Assembly: GCF_001708405.1 (NCBI RefSeq)
Contig: NZ_CP012418.1
Location: forward strand, 1,323,501 to 1,387,500
DNA from: Kangiella sediminilitoris
GTDB lineage: Bacteria > Pseudomonadota > Gammaproteobacteria > Enterobacterales > Kangiellaceae
DNA length: 64,000 nt
Direction of reading: 5' to 3'
The first letter of the stretch is position 1; every line of letters begins with the position of its first letter. This document shows, one piece after another, positions 10,038 to 19,421 of this stretch. Position numbers and translations under genes: made by a program. The notes beneath the pieces are model-generated. The model did no database searches. It worked only from the letters and a program-made list of their open reading frames with translations, and was not told the origin of the DNA.

Positions 10038-12653
10038 ATGTCTAAAGCGGAAATTATTAACGACGAAGCACTACAACACCACACTCCGATGATGCGTCAG
10101 TACTGGCGTCTAAAGCAGGACCATAAGGATTATCTACTGTTTTATCGTATGGGTGATTTCTATGAATTGTTTTACGATGATGCCAAACGTGCTGCCGAAC
10201 TATTAGACATCACTCTAACGAAACGTGGCTCTTCGGCGGGCGAACCAATTCCAATGGCGGGTGTGCCGTTTCATGCGGTGGACTCTTACCTCGCTCGAAT
10301 CGTTAAGCTGGGTGAATCAGTGGCTATCTGCGAACAGGTCGGCGACCCGGCGACCAGTAAAGGCCCAGTCGAGCGAAAAGTCGTTCGTATCGTAACACCC
10401 GGAACGCTTTATGATGAAAACCTGTTAGACGCTCTCTCTGAAAACATTCTTGCCTCAGTCTATAAAAAGAATAATCACTACGGCCTCGCCTGTCTGGATA
10501 TGGCCAGTGGTCGTTTCTGGTTATCCGAGTTCGATAATGAGCTGGCATTGCAGGCCGAGTTACATCGCGTTAAGCCCGCGGAACTAATACTCGCCGATAA
10601 TCAGCAGAACTTAAGCCAGTTAGTCAAAAGCTCCATTCAATGGCAACCAGACTGGGAGTATGATTATGAGCAGAACCACGACAAGCTGCTCCAACATTTC
10701 AAAGTTAATAGCTTGTCGTCCTTTGGCTGTGAGGACTACCGCTTAGCCGTATCAGCGGCTGGTGTGGTTTTAGAATATGCCAAGAAAACCCAGCTGAATG
10801 CCCTGCCGCATATCCGTATGTTGCAACGCCTGTCGGATGCGGACCACTTGGTACTTGATCCCGCAACACGAAAAAATCTGGAGCTAACTGAGAATATTCA
10901 GGGCCAGTCTCATAATACGCTGTTCGAAGTGATGAACAGTACGCAAACGGTGATGGGTGGACGACTACTGAAGCGTTGGCTGCACAGCCCGTTGAGCAAA
11001 AAAACATCGGTTGAAAAACGTCTTCAAGCCGTATCAGCACTAAAACAAGACTTAGTTTACAGCGACTTACAGTCACACCTTAATGAAATTGCTGATATCG
11101 AGCGTATCGTAACGCGACTTGCTCTGGGTAGCGCCAACCCTAGAGACTTAAAACGCCTGGAGGTGGGTTTAACCAAGTCAGCCGAGATCAAAGATTATCT
11201 AAAACAGCATCAGGTTTCTCTGCCCTTAACCGACTCGATTGAGCCGTTACCGCCAGTTCAGGAACTCTTGAACAGAGCCATTATTGAGCAACCGCCCATG
11301 GTGATTCGTGACGGTGGTGTTATTGCTGAAGGCTACCATAGCGAACTGGATGAACTGCGTAATCTGGCCAACGACGCCAGCGACTTTATGCTGCAACTGG
11401 AGCAACGCGAGAAAGAACGCTCGGGCATCAATACGCTGAAGGTCGGCTATAACAAGGTGCATGGTTTCTATATTGAGATTTCACGAGCACAAAGCGACCA
11501 GGCTCCTGCCGAATACGTTCGTCGCCAGACTCTGAAAAATGCCGAGCGTTTTATCACGCCAGAGCTTAAAGAGTACGAAGAGAAAGTACTCAGCAGTAAA
11601 ACCCGGGCGCTTAGTCTTGAGAAAAAGCTTTATGACGGACTCATTACTGAACTCCAGGAATTTGTGCCGAGTATTCAGCAAACAGCAGCGGCTATTGCCG
11701 AACTGGATGTGCTTGCCTGCTTCGCCGAGCGCGCTGAGAACCTGAACTTCGCCAAGCCCGACTTTTCTGAGCAGCCAGGTATTAAAATTACCGCAGGGCG
11801 ACACCCGGTCGTAGAGTTCCATAGCAAGGAGCCGTTTATACCCAATGATCTGGAGCTGTCCCCGAACAGACGCTCTTTAATTATTACCGGCCCCAACATG
11901 GGCGGTAAATCCACTTACATGCGTCAGGCAGCGCTGATCACATTGCTGGCCTACACTGGCTCGTTTGTCCCAGCTGACAGTACGAATATTGGTCCTGTCG
12001 ATAGAATCTTTACTCGAATCGGTGCATCAGATGATCTCGCCAGCGGTCGCTCTACCTTTATGGTAGAAATGTCTGAAACGGCTAATATTCTGAATAACGC
12101 CACGGCAAACAGCCTGGTCCTGCTGGACGAAATTGGCCGCGGTACCAGTACCTTTGATGGTTTAGCACTGGCATCAGCAACCATGCGCTATATTCATGAG
12201 AAGCTCAACTCTCTTACCTTGTTCGCCACTCACTACTTCGAGCTGACCCAGCAAATTCAGGAATGGGACGCTTGCGCCAATGTTCACTTTGGGGCCACCG
12301 AGTATGAATCAAAACAGTCCGGCTCTACCAAGCTAGTCTTTTCACACCAGATTGCTGAAGGCCATGCAAATCAAAGTTATGGTATTCAGGTTGCCCAGCT
12401 GGCTGGATTACCTAAAGCTGTCATCCAGAATGCTAAAGCATTACTGCACTACTTCGAGCAGCATGGTACTCATGAGTCCGATGGTAGCGGTAACGAAGAA
12501 GTGATGCCGCAGCTTGATTTACTGGAGGAAGCAGATACAAACGATGAAGTATCAAGCGAAGCTCTGGAACTTCTGGAAAGCATATCACCGGATGATTTAT
12601 CGCCACGTGAAGCGCTCGAACTATTGTATAAGTTAAAAGAATCGCTAAAATAA
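10038..12653 (+). CDS. mutS: DNA mismatch repair protein MutS
   Basis: Mismatch-recognising ATPase that begins methyl-directed repair with MutL. Domain I carries the mismatch-binding loop ([14 protein letters not shown], containing the Phe-X-Glu motif). The clamp and lever follow, and the ATPase domain has Walker [10 protein letters not shown] at about residues 618-626, then [16 protein letters not shown] and FATHYFELT. The length of about 871 residues is normal. The frame extends upstream to a TTG at 9990, but homologues begin at the ATG at 10038 (MSKAEII), which is used here. The C-terminal [15 protein letters not shown] tail is the tetramer/helix-turn-helix end. Confidence 0.98.
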   Translation: MSKAEIINDEALQHHTPMMRQYWRLKQDHKDYLLFYRMGDFYELFYDDAKRAAELLDITLTKRGSSAGEPIPMAGVPFHAVDSYLARIVKLGESVAICEQVGDPATSKGPVERKVVRIVTPGTLYDENLLDALSENILASVYKKNNHYGLACLDMASGRFWLSEFDNELALQAELHRVKPAELILADNQQNLSQLVKSSIQWQPDWEYDYEQNHDKLLQHFKVNSLSSFGCEDYRLAVSAAGVVLEYAKKTQLNALPHIRMLQRLSDADHLVLDPATRKNLELTENIQGQSHNTLFEVMNSTQTVMGGRLLKRWLHSPLSKKTSVEKRLQAVSALKQDLVYSDLQSHLNEIADIERIVTRLALGSANPRDLKRLEVGLTKSAEIKDYLKQHQVSLPLTDSIEPLPPVQELLNRAIIEQPPMVIRDGGVIAEGYHSELDELRNLANDASDFMLQLEQREKERSGINTLKVGYNKVHGFYIEISRAQSDQAPAEYVRRQTLKNAERFITPELKEYEEKVLSSKTRALSLEKKLYDGLITELQEFVPSIQQTAAAIAELDVLACFAERAENLNFAKPDFSEQPGIKITAGRHPVVEFHSKEPFIPNDLELSPNRRSLIITGPNMGGKSTYMRQAALITLLAYTGSFVPADSTNIGPVDRIFTRIGASDDLASGRSTFMVEMSETANILNNATANSLVLLDEIGRGTSTFDGLALASATMRYIHEKLNSLTLFATHYFELTQQIQEWDACANVHFGATEYESKQSGSTKLVFSHQIAEGHANQSYGIQVAQLAGLPKAVIQNAKALLHYFEQHGTHESDGSGNEEVMPQLDLLEEADTNDEVSSEALELLESISPDDLSPREALELLYKLKESLK

Positions 12654-12694
12654 CGCTGCGGTTAGCAAAACCAAAGAAGATTTAGGAGACATTC

Positions 12695-13018
12695 ATGGCG
12701 TTCGTAGTAACCGAAAACTGCATCAAATGTAAATACACTGACTGCGTTGAAGTCTGTCCGGTGGACTGCTTTTACGAAGGGCCGAACTTTCTGGTGATCA
12801 ACCCTGATGAGTGTATTGACTGTGCATTATGCGAACCTGAATGCCCAGCAGAAGCGATATACGAAGAAGATGATGTGCCAGCAGGCCAAGAGCACTTCAT
12901 TGAGCTCAACGCTGAGCTATCTGAAGAATGGCCTAACATCACGGAGCAAAAGGATCCGCTACCGGACGCGGCCGAATGGGATGGCAAAGAAGGCAAGTTC
13001 GAACTGCTGGAAAAATAG
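12695..13018 (+). CDS. fdxA: 7Fe-8S ferredoxin (FdxA, ferredoxin I type)
   Basis: Small cytosolic electron carrier of 107 residues with one [3Fe-4S] and one [4Fe-4S] cluster. Cysteines at 9, 17, 21 and 25 and at 40, 43, 46 and 50 follow the Azotobacter ferredoxin I pattern ([18 protein letters not shown], then [12 protein letters not shown]). A strong TTTAGGAGA ribosome site precedes the start. It sits 41 bases after mutS, a pairing common in this class, and ends in a good terminator. Confidence 0.96.
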   Translation: MAFVVTENCIKCKYTDCVEVCPVDCFYEGPNFLVINPDECIDCALCEPECPAEAIYEEDDVPAGQEHFIELNAELSEEWPNITEQKDPLPDAAEWDGKEGKFELLEK

Positions 13019-13028
13019 TTAAGTAAAG

Positions 13029-13051
13029 AGCCCTCAGCAGAGGGCTTTTTT
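13029..13051 (+). terminator. intrinsic terminator after fdxA
   Basis: Stem AGCCCT (13029-13034) and AGGGCT (13041-13046) with a six-base loop, followed by a T run. It separates mutS-fdxA from the converging ars operon. Confidence 0.9.
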
Positions 13052-13076
13052 GTATCGCCTATCCGTACCTACTTTA

Positions 13077-14312
13077 CTACTCACTCACAGCATGATGTTT
13101 TGGAATCAAAAGCGATAGCACCGCGGCTAAAACAACAAATACGGTGGAGATAACTAGACACATCACCAGACCATAGGCCTGATAAACCCAGCCCGACAAA
13201 ACTGTGCCAATCAAACGTCCCATGGCGTTAGCCATATAATAAAATCCAACGTCCAAAGACACGCCGTCATCTGTCGCCATTTGTACGATCAGGAAACTGT
13301 GTAGTGACGAGTTGATGGCGAAAATGATACCGAAAATTAGCAGCCCGGCTATCAAAGACACTTCAGGAGATAAATTGAAGTATAGACCGGCCGCAATCGC
13401 TGCTGGAATCAATGCCAGGATCATGGCCCAGGCAAAAGCCGTAAAGCCGCTGGGAACGTGGCCTTGTTCGCGCCCAGTTATTTTTGGGGCGAGGGTTTGT
13501 ATAACGCCATAGCCGATAATCCATAAAGCCAGGAAGCCACCAACAAATGTATGTGACCAGTTAAACTGACTGGATAGATACACCGGTAAGGCAACCACAA
13601 ACCAGACATCACGCGAACCGAATAAAAACATTCTGGCGGCAGACAAATAGTTTATCGACGCACTTTTTGAGAACAGGTGAGAAAACTTCGGTTTGGACTT
13701 ACTTCTACCTAGATTTTTTTTGAGCCTTATAAGACTGAATATCCACACCAAAAGCAGCATACTGGCCATGAAAAGGATAGCACCCTGGAAGCCCATAACG
13801 GCCAGCAACAACCCGCCCATAAAAAAGCCAACGCCTTTTAGCGTGTTTTTCGATCCGGTCAGTAATGCCACCCAACGGTAGAGCTTATTGTCCTCGCCTT
13901 TTGCGACCAATGTTTTAATGGCGCTCTTGGCGCTCATCTTGTTCAGATCTTTTGCAATCCCTGAAAGAGCCTGTGCCGACATCACCCAGGGTACGGTCAA
14001 TAAGGCACTAGGTACTAAGAGTAGGCTCAGGGCAACAACCTGTAACATGAGTCCTATGTTCATGGTTTTATTAAGCCCAAGGCGCGCGCCAAGCCAGCCA
14101 CCAATAAGATTGGTAACCACACCGAAAAATTCATAAAACAGAAACAGCATGGCGATTTGCAGAGGACTGTAGCCAAGCTGGTGGAAGTGTAATACCACCA
14201 GCATTCTGAGCGCACCGTCAGTCAGGGTAAACGCCCAATAGTTACCAGTAACAATAATGTACTGACGCACCTCTTCAGACAGATTACGCAGTGAATCCGA
14301 TATAAACGACAT
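13077..14312 (-). CDS. arsJ: ArsJ organoarsenical efflux permease (MFS)
   Basis: A 411-residue major-facilitator-type permease with about 12 hydrophobic segments. The N-terminus (VTGNYWAFTLTDGALRMLVVLHFHQLGYSPLQIAMLFLFYEF) and the SGIAKDLNKMSAKSAIK loop are characteristic of ArsJ. ArsJ exports 1-arseno-3-phosphoglycerate, the unstable product made by the partner GAPDH from arsenate, and so detoxifies arsenate without reduction. The ATG lies 3 bases beyond the gapdh stop, implying translational coupling. Last gene of the arsR-gapdh-arsJ operon. Confidence 0.94.
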   Translation of the reverse strand: MSFISDSLRNLSEEVRQYIIVTGNYWAFTLTDGALRMLVVLHFHQLGYSPLQIAMLFLFYEFFGVVTNLIGGWLGARLGLNKTMNIGLMLQVVALSLLLVPSALLTVPWVMSAQALSGIAKDLNKMSAKSAIKTLVAKGEDNKLYRWVALLTGSKNTLKGVGFFMGGLLLAVMGFQGAILFMASMLLLVWIFSLIRLKKNLGRSKSKPKFSHLFSKSASINYLSAARMFLFGSRDVWFVVALPVYLSSQFNWSHTFVGGFLALWIIGYGVIQTLAPKITGREQGHVPSGFTAFAWAMILALIPAAIAAGLYFNLSPEVSLIAGLLIFGIIFAINSSLHSFLIVQMATDDGVSLDVGFYYMANAMGRLIGTVLSGWVYQAYGLVMCLVISTVFVVLAAVLSLLIPKHHAVSE

Positions 14313-14315
14313 AAA

Positions 14316-15326
14316 CTAGTCTACGCCCTTTTCGACAACTAACTTAACCAGCTCGGCGGTACGATTGGCGTAACCCCATTCATTGTCATACCACAGATAT
14401 AACTTAACCTGTGTGCCATTCACCACCATAGTCGATAAGGCATCGACTATGGTCGAACGTGGGTCCGTTTTATAATCAACCGATACTAAAGGTCGTTCTT
14501 CATAACCCAGAATATCTTTGAGCTCGCCTTCGGCGGCCGCTTTGAACAGTGCATTGACCTCTTCTTCGGTGGTTTCTTCTTCGACTTCAAACACACAGTC
14601 AGTAATAGAAGCATTAGCCAAAGGAACGCGAACCGCGTGGCCATTAAGCTTACCTTTTAGCTCTGGGAAGATATGAGTAATTGCTGTCGCCGAACCGGTA
14701 GTGGTCGGTATCAGATTCATGCCACAGGCACGGGCACGGCGAAGATCTTTATGCGCACCATCCAAAATGGTCTGTGTGTTGGTAATGTCATGGATCGTGG
14801 TCATACTGCCATGCTTAATACCGAGGTTTTCATGTATTACTTTAACCGCAGGTGCTAAGCAGTTGGTCGTGCAGGAAGCGGCGGTGACTATTGGGTATCG
14901 CTCTTTGTCGTATAAATCATGGTTTACCCCCATGACAACGTTCAAAACGCCCTCTTCTTTTACCGGAGCAGTAACCACGACACGTTTTACACCCTGACTT
15001 AAATACTCATTCAGTTCTTCCTGAGTTTTAAATTTACCGGATGCTTCAATCACCAGGTCGCAACCCGACCAATCGGTATCAGCTATTGTTCGGTTCTGGC
15101 TGAATGAAATAGTGGCATCATCAATAATAATCTGGCCATTCGTTTCCTCTGCTTCATAACCCCAACGGCCATGAACAGAATCGAAGTTAAGTAGATGAGC
15201 AAAGGTTTTAGCGTCGCCGGCTGGGTCATTAATCTGAACAACTTCCATACCGGGCGCGCCCCAAAGCGCTCGCATGGTTAATCTTCCCATGCGCCCGAAA
15301 CCATTAATACCAACTTTAATAGACAT
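14316..15326 (-). CDS. ArsJ-associated glyceraldehyde-3-phosphate dehydrogenase
   Basis: A 336-residue GAPDH. The NAD-binding start is [18 protein letters not shown], the catalytic cysteine is in ASCTTNC (C152), the general base is H179, and the [14 protein letters not shown]-terminal block is present. In ars operons this paralogue uses arsenate in place of phosphate, giving 1-arseno-3-phosphoglycerate for ArsJ to export. A CAGGAGA ribosome site precedes the ATG. It lies 16 bases downstream of arsR and 3 bases before arsJ. The operon context, not the catalytic residues, separates it from a glycolytic GAPDH. Confidence 0.95.
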   Translation of the reverse strand: MSIKVGINGFGRMGRLTMRALWGAPGMEVVQINDPAGDAKTFAHLLNFDSVHGRWGYEAEETNGQIIIDDATISFSQNRTIADTDWSGCDLVIEASGKFKTQEELNEYLSQGVKRVVVTAPVKEEGVLNVVMGVNHDLYDKERYPIVTAASCTTNCLAPAVKVIHENLGIKHGSMTTIHDITNTQTILDGAHKDLRRARACGMNLIPTTTGSATAITHIFPELKGKLNGHAVRVPLANASITDCVFEVEEETTEEEVNALFKAAAEGELKDILGYEERPLVSVDYKTDPRSTIVDALSTMVVNGTQVKLYLWYDNEWGYANRTAELVKLVVEKGVD

Positions 15327-15342
15327 CAGCGTCTCCTGAAAA

Positions 15343-15681
15343 CTAATTACAACAATTTGGACGATCGTCCATATTAGAAAGATTATCGAGATAAGGCTGT
15401 ATAAAGGATATCTGGGCGTCTAACGTGGTAAACAGCACAGATAAAGCCCACTCTGGCAAATCCTCACTCAACCGATAATACACCCACTGGCTTTGTCTGC
15501 GTGTAGCCAATATACCCTGATTCTTCAACTGAGCTAAATGACGCGATACCTTTGGCTGTGACTCATCAATTGCTTCAGTTAACTCACAGACGCAAAGCTC
15601 CTCTTCTTTAACAATGAGAAGAAGTGTCTTAAGCCGAGTCTCATCGGATAAGGATTTAAAGAATTGAGTAGGATTAATCAT
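15343..15681 (-). CDS. arsR: ArsR/SmtB-family arsenic-responsive repressor
   Basis: A 112-residue winged-helix repressor. The DNA-recognition helix is in [26 protein letters not shown], preceded by ELCVCEL with C30 and C32, the paired cysteines of E. coli-type ArsR that bind As(III). A further C110-C111 pair (RPNCCN) ends the protein and may contribute to metalloid binding. First gene of the arsR-gapdh-arsJ operon, which it most likely represses from the AT-rich palindromic site upstream. Confidence 0.95.
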   Translation of the reverse strand: MINPTQFFKSLSDETRLKTLLLIVKEEELCVCELTEAIDESQPKVSRHLAQLKNQGILATRRQSQWVYYRLSEDLPEWALSVLFTTLDAQISFIQPYLDNLSNMDDRPNCCN

Positions 15682-15706
15682 GAAATATTACAAACCTGCA
15701 TCTCAA

Positions 15707-15733
15707 CATATGAATATACGCATAACCATATAT
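15707..15733 (-). promoter_or_regulatory. putative ArsR operator
   Basis: Imperfect inverted repeat with ATATG (15708-15712) and CATAT (15727-15731) around TTATGCG-like sequence, starting 26 bases upstream of the arsR ATG. It resembles E. coli-type ArsR sites (CATATGCG/GGTTATG elements). Position fits autorepression; it is not experimentally supported. Confidence 0.5.
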
Positions 15734-15812
15734 AAAGAGCTTTACTTAGTAAAGTTAAACTTAAGTGGAATAGTTGATGACGCTGTCAAAACTAGAAGTA
15801 AAGAGGGAAGGA

Positions 15813-15850
15813 AGAAATAGAAAAGAGTGCTGCAAGCTTTTGCAGCACTC
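15813..15850 (-). terminator. intrinsic terminator after the lipoprotein amidohydrolase
   Basis: Perfect 10-bp stem GAGTGCTGCA / TGCAGCACTC (15825-15834, 15841-15850) with a six-base loop, followed on the minus strand by TTTTCTATTTC. It lies just beyond the amidohydrolase stop. Confidence 0.88.
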
Positions 15851-15865
15851 TACGATAGCAACCGA

Positions 15866-17992
15866 TTAGAAATCAATGGAAGATGTAAATGGTTTTACAC
15901 CAATTGACTCATAGATTTCATCTGGTTTGTATAGACGCTGTCCCTTAATCACTAATGCAATCTGACGTAGATCGCTCATGTCTTCCAAAGGATTGCCATC
16001 CACAAAGACCAGATCAGCCTGCTTTCCTTCAGTTATCGAGCCAACGTTTTCTTCATTACCCACTACCTTTGCAGAGCCTATGGTGGCTAGCTTTAAAACA
16101 TCGGCGTTAGAGATACCGGCATCAGCATACAGCTCCAACTCACGATGCAGTGTAAAACCAGCGATTGCATCGGTACCTGGTACGACTGGAACACCGTTGT
16201 CATGAAGCTTTTTAACCATGGCAGACATCGCTTTAATTGAAGCATCATAGGCATCACGCTCTTCAGAACTAATGTCCATAACAGGTTTCGTGTAGCCACG
16301 AGCAACGTTAGCTGGCAAGTGTTCGTACACTGGTGCGATTTCCGGATCAACAACTCCTGATTTACGGAACAGGCTGTTAAAAGTCGATACAGTAGCGTCA
16401 ACCTCAATACCCTTCTCCTTTAACTTAGCAATGAAGTCATTAACTTCTTTACTATCCAGGTCCAGCTCACCGGCTTTTTCACCAACTAAAGAAAAACGTA
16501 ATCGTTTACGAGTATCGACACCCTTACCCAGGAAGTTTAGGAATAACATATTGATATGCTGAATTTCGTCAAAGCCAGCATCCACAGCTTCCTCCGCTGT
16601 CATGAAGGCAGGAATGTGACCACTCAAACGTAACCCTTTGCTATGCACATGCTCTGCTAAAGGCTTAACCCACTCAGGCTCCATCGAACTGTATGTTTTG
16701 ATCTGTATATAACCACGATCAGCATACCAGTCGACTGCAGCTTTGGCTTCTTCAAGAGAGCTCACGGTCTTACCCATCTTCATGGCATAGGGGCTTTCAC
16801 GATCCATAAACCCAGCACGATAAACGTCGCCACCGATAATATCGCCACCACGACTGAGTTCATCGATAGCGGTAATATTGTCATGGGTATTACCCATATC
16901 ACGAACGTTAGTAACACCGGCTGGAATGTTCAGCAAACCATTCGACTTAGTTAGATGGCCATGCATATCCCAGAGCCCAGGAATGACTGTCTTGCCCTTG
17001 GCATCCACCAAGGTGTAATTATCACTTGCTTCGATGTCGCCAATTTTTGAAATCTTTCCATCCTCAACCAGAATTGATTGATTCTCAACTAGCTCACCAC
17101 TTTCAACATCAACATAATTGGCGTTTGTGACCAGAATAGGTTTCTCAGAGGTATGAGTTAACTTTTTGGCTAAGTCTGTCAGATACTGGTTTTCAGCGTC
17201 TTTTTGAAGCTTTTGAAGTTTCTCAAGGTTGCTGCGTCCCCAGCCTTTAGCTATTACGCCAAACCAGCCACCACTGTCGGTGGCAAAGAAATTGTTATCT
17301 TCATCGTACCAGCCAAATTCAGGGGTAAAACCCAAACCAACTACGCCAAGTAGACGAACTGTTTTCTCTTCCTCTCCCTGAGTTAAAGTAACTGTTTCCA
17401 GCTCAATTAAAGAGGCTGTGCCGCTGGGTAAAAGCTCTACTTTTCCATCCTCTGCTTCTAGCAGTCGTTTAACTAGTAGGCTCTGTGAAATACCAGTTCC
17501 ATCACTGGCTATATAAAATTTTGCAGAATCTACTTCGGCACTTCCCTGCTCATTAAGACTTTTCCATTGAGCGCTACCGTCCTTCATACTAAAAGACTCT
17601 TCAATCGGAGCACCAAAAGCGGAAATCCCTTTAATTTCCTGACTGATTATATAGCCACTTTCACCAACGACAGTTGTTTCATCAATGTTAACTCGTCGGT
17701 TATTCCAACCCAGTTCCATATGAGCCTTTATAGTATTTCCATCCTGCTCTACTTCTACAAAGCCAGCCTGATCTTCCTTATTGTAAATATTGTAGGTAAC
17801 GGCTGGCTCCACAACATTTTTTTCTGCTTTACTCTCCTGAGTATCATCAGCTTTATCGTTAGACACTTGCTGTTGATTATTTGTCTGTTCTAGCTGCTCA
17901 GGTGTTTTTTGGGATTCACTGTCATCGCTGCAGCCGGATACTGCCAGCATCACACTTATGGCAATCGCAGAAATGGTTATTTGTTTTCTCAT
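15866..17992 (-). CDS. lipoprotein amidohydrolase (imidazolonepropionase-like)
   Basis: A 708-residue metal-dependent hydrolase. Residues 1-21 form a lipoprotein signal with lipobox AVSGC (C21), so it is probably anchored in the envelope; a Gln/Glu/Lys-rich linker follows. Residues about 60-280 are a separate domain not recognised here. From about residue 295 the amidohydrolase fold begins, with the metal-binding HGH in LWDMHGHLTKS (about residue 340), LRLSGHIPAF, EIQHINMLF and VPGTDAIAGF, and a C-terminal QADLVFVDGNPL strand. Relatives hydrolyse cyclic amides, peptides or nucleobase-like compounds; the substrate is unknown. It has its own terminator, so it is monocistronic. Confidence 0.85.
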   Translation of the reverse strand: MRKQITISAIAISVMLAVSGCSDDSESQKTPEQLEQTNNQQQVSNDKADDTQESKAEKNVVEPAVTYNIYNKEDQAGFVEVEQDGNTIKAHMELGWNNRRVNIDETTVVGESGYIISQEIKGISAFGAPIEESFSMKDGSAQWKSLNEQGSAEVDSAKFYIASDGTGISQSLLVKRLLEAEDGKVELLPSGTASLIELETVTLTQGEEEKTVRLLGVVGLGFTPEFGWYDEDNNFFATDSGGWFGVIAKGWGRSNLEKLQKLQKDAENQYLTDLAKKLTHTSEKPILVTNANYVDVESGELVENQSILVEDGKISKIGDIEASDNYTLVDAKGKTVIPGLWDMHGHLTKSNGLLNIPAGVTNVRDMGNTHDNITAIDELSRGGDIIGGDVYRAGFMDRESPYAMKMGKTVSSLEEAKAAVDWYADRGYIQIKTYSSMEPEWVKPLAEHVHSKGLRLSGHIPAFMTAEEAVDAGFDEIQHINMLFLNFLGKGVDTRKRLRFSLVGEKAGELDLDSKEVNDFIAKLKEKGIEVDATVSTFNSLFRKSGVVDPEIAPVYEHLPANVARGYTKPVMDISSEERDAYDASIKAMSAMVKKLHDNGVPVVPGTDAIAGFTLHRELELYADAGISNADVLKLATIGSAKVVGNEENVGSITEGKQADLVFVDGNPLEDMSDLRQIALVIKGQRLYKPDEIYESIGVKPFTSSIDF

Positions 17993-18044
17993 ACCTGTAG
18001 TCCTTTGTTTGATGAAGTTTATGTTTTACCAGTAAATACGATAA

Positions 18045-18067
18045 AAGCCCAGCATCAGGCTGGGCTT
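18045..18067 (-). terminator. intrinsic terminator after the DUF2884 gene
   Basis: Stem AAGCCCAGC / GCTGGGCTT with loop ATCAG; on the minus strand it runs into TTTTATCG. Confidence 0.85.
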
Positions 18068-18084
18068 AGTTCACTTTATATTGT

Positions 18085-18858
18085 CTAATCGGTGATTAGC
18101 TGATAGCTATCAAATTTGTCAAATGCTTTGACCAAGTCAGCTTCTTTTTGATCCACCTTCTGAACTAGCATACATAATTCTTCTGCCTGCTGTTCAAGCT
18201 TTTCTGCCCTTGCTTCCATGGTAGCTTCCATTTCTTTACCAAAAGCTTCCATTCTTTGCTCAAAGGCTTTAACCTTTTCCTCGTTGCCACTCATTGCAGC
18301 TACGATCATTTCACCGACATGACCTTCAACAAAGTCTGTCACCGCTGTCTCAATCAAAGCTTCAAACTCAGCTTCAAAATCTGAGCTCTCCAGGTAGCTT
18401 TCCAAACCTTTGGGACGAAAATGATTTTGGCTAATATGTTTTCTCAGATCTGAAGAAATAGTTTCAACTTTAGCCATAAACTCTTCAGCTTTTTCAGGCT
18501 GATCCTGCATCAGAGCAGCCGTAATCATACCAACGGCTTCAATCGCTATAGCGCTCGCCTCTTCAGCAACGCCTGATGCTGCCGGCAGTAAGTCCCGAAC
18601 CTGCTCATTGTATTGCTGTAAAAGGGTTAGCTGCTGCGGTGATAGAATTTGCTTTTCACCATCAAGGTAAAGGCTGTCGTTACTGGTTATTAATACTTTT
18701 TGCTGGTCTTCACTGGAAAATGTCAGTTTATCGCCCTTAATTTCAATATCATAAGCGAAATCGGCATTACACGTAACATCATTGGAATATGCAGACGCAG
18801 TGGATGCGGTAAACACCATTCCAACGGCGATTACTGTAGATTTTATAGACTGAATCAT
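18085..18858 (-). CDS. DUF2884 (YggN-like) periplasmic protein
   Basis: A 257-residue secreted protein. The start used is ATG 18858 (MIQSIKSTVIAVGMVF), which has an AAGGAG ribosome site six bases upstream; the frame also runs back to a TTG at 18876. A signal peptide ends near ASA. The mature protein opens with a short beta-rich region containing one cysteine (VTCNADFAYDIEIKGDKLTF). A long charged helical tail follows with repeated Glu/Lys/Ala heptads (FGKEMEATMEARAEKLEQQAEELC). This matches DUF2884/YggN of E. coli, whose function is unknown. Confidence 0.82.
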   Translation of the reverse strand: MIQSIKSTVIAVGMVFTASTASAYSNDVTCNADFAYDIEIKGDKLTFSSEDQQKVLITSNDSLYLDGEKQILSPQQLTLLQQYNEQVRDLLPAASGVAEEASAIAIEAVGMITAALMQDQPEKAEEFMAKVETISSDLRKHISQNHFRPKGLESYLESSDFEAEFEALIETAVTDFVEGHVGEMIVAAMSGNEEKVKAFEQRMEAFGKEMEATMEARAEKLEQQAEELCMLVQKVDQKEADLVKAFDKFDSYQLITD

Positions 18859-19014
18859 AGAGAACTCCTTTATCAAATAACTGTTGGTACACTTATAAGA
18901 TGAGGGAATTCCCTAAAAAGGTTTAGTTAATTAATGTGAAAAGAAGCGCTATAGAGTAACAAAATGTAAATGCGGCCAAAGCCGAACCTCTCTATAACGC
19001 TTTATATACAGCGC

Positions 19015-19299
19015 TTAAACGCCGATATTGCTCAGGCTATTAGAAATCCTTCTTATAAAACTGCTCAATGAGGGGTATTCTCGTTCAAAGTTATACAGAC
19101 GCTCCTGGAAGCGCTCTAATAAGTATTCCTCTGGATTCTCTTCAGCATCTTGCTGAAATAGTCGAGCTTCAATCAATAATTCCAAACGAGCCAGAGCTTC
19201 TCTCTCCGTGTCGTTAAATTCTTTTTCAGATTCAATTAGTTGAACCAAATCATTAATTTTAGATGTTAATGCCATATTCGTATTATCCGTATTTGTCAT
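19015..19299 (-). CDS. small helical protein resembling DUF4404
   Basis: A 94-residue, mostly helical, acidic protein without signal peptide or membrane segment. The helix pair and the C-terminal FEREYPSLSSFIRRISNSLSNIGV resemble the DUF4404 ending (HPxLtxxlxxxxxxLsxxGI). That similarity is from memory and is moderate. The second Met (MALTSK) is a possible alternative start. Divergent from the 587-residue protein gene. Confidence 0.65.
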   Translation of the reverse strand: MTNTDNTNMALTSKINDLVQLIESEKEFNDTEREALARLELLIEARLFQQDAEENPEEYLLERFQERLYNFEREYPSLSSFIRRISNSLSNIGV

Positions 19300-19357
19300 A
19301 ACTATTACCTCTGAAACATTTTTTTACCCATTCTAGGCTAAAGAAACATAAAATTCA

Positions 19358-19386
19358 TTGGTCTAATCACTTTGATCACATATAAT
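19358..19386 (+). promoter_or_regulatory. sigma-70 promoter for the 587-residue protein gene
   Basis: TTGGTC (19358-19363), a 17-base spacer and a consensus TATAAT (19381-19386). The ATG lies 36 bases after the -10 with GAAGGA just upstream. Confidence 0.65.
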
Positions 19387-19421
19387 TCGTGCTGTTATCA
19401 CAACTATACAGAAGGATTATT

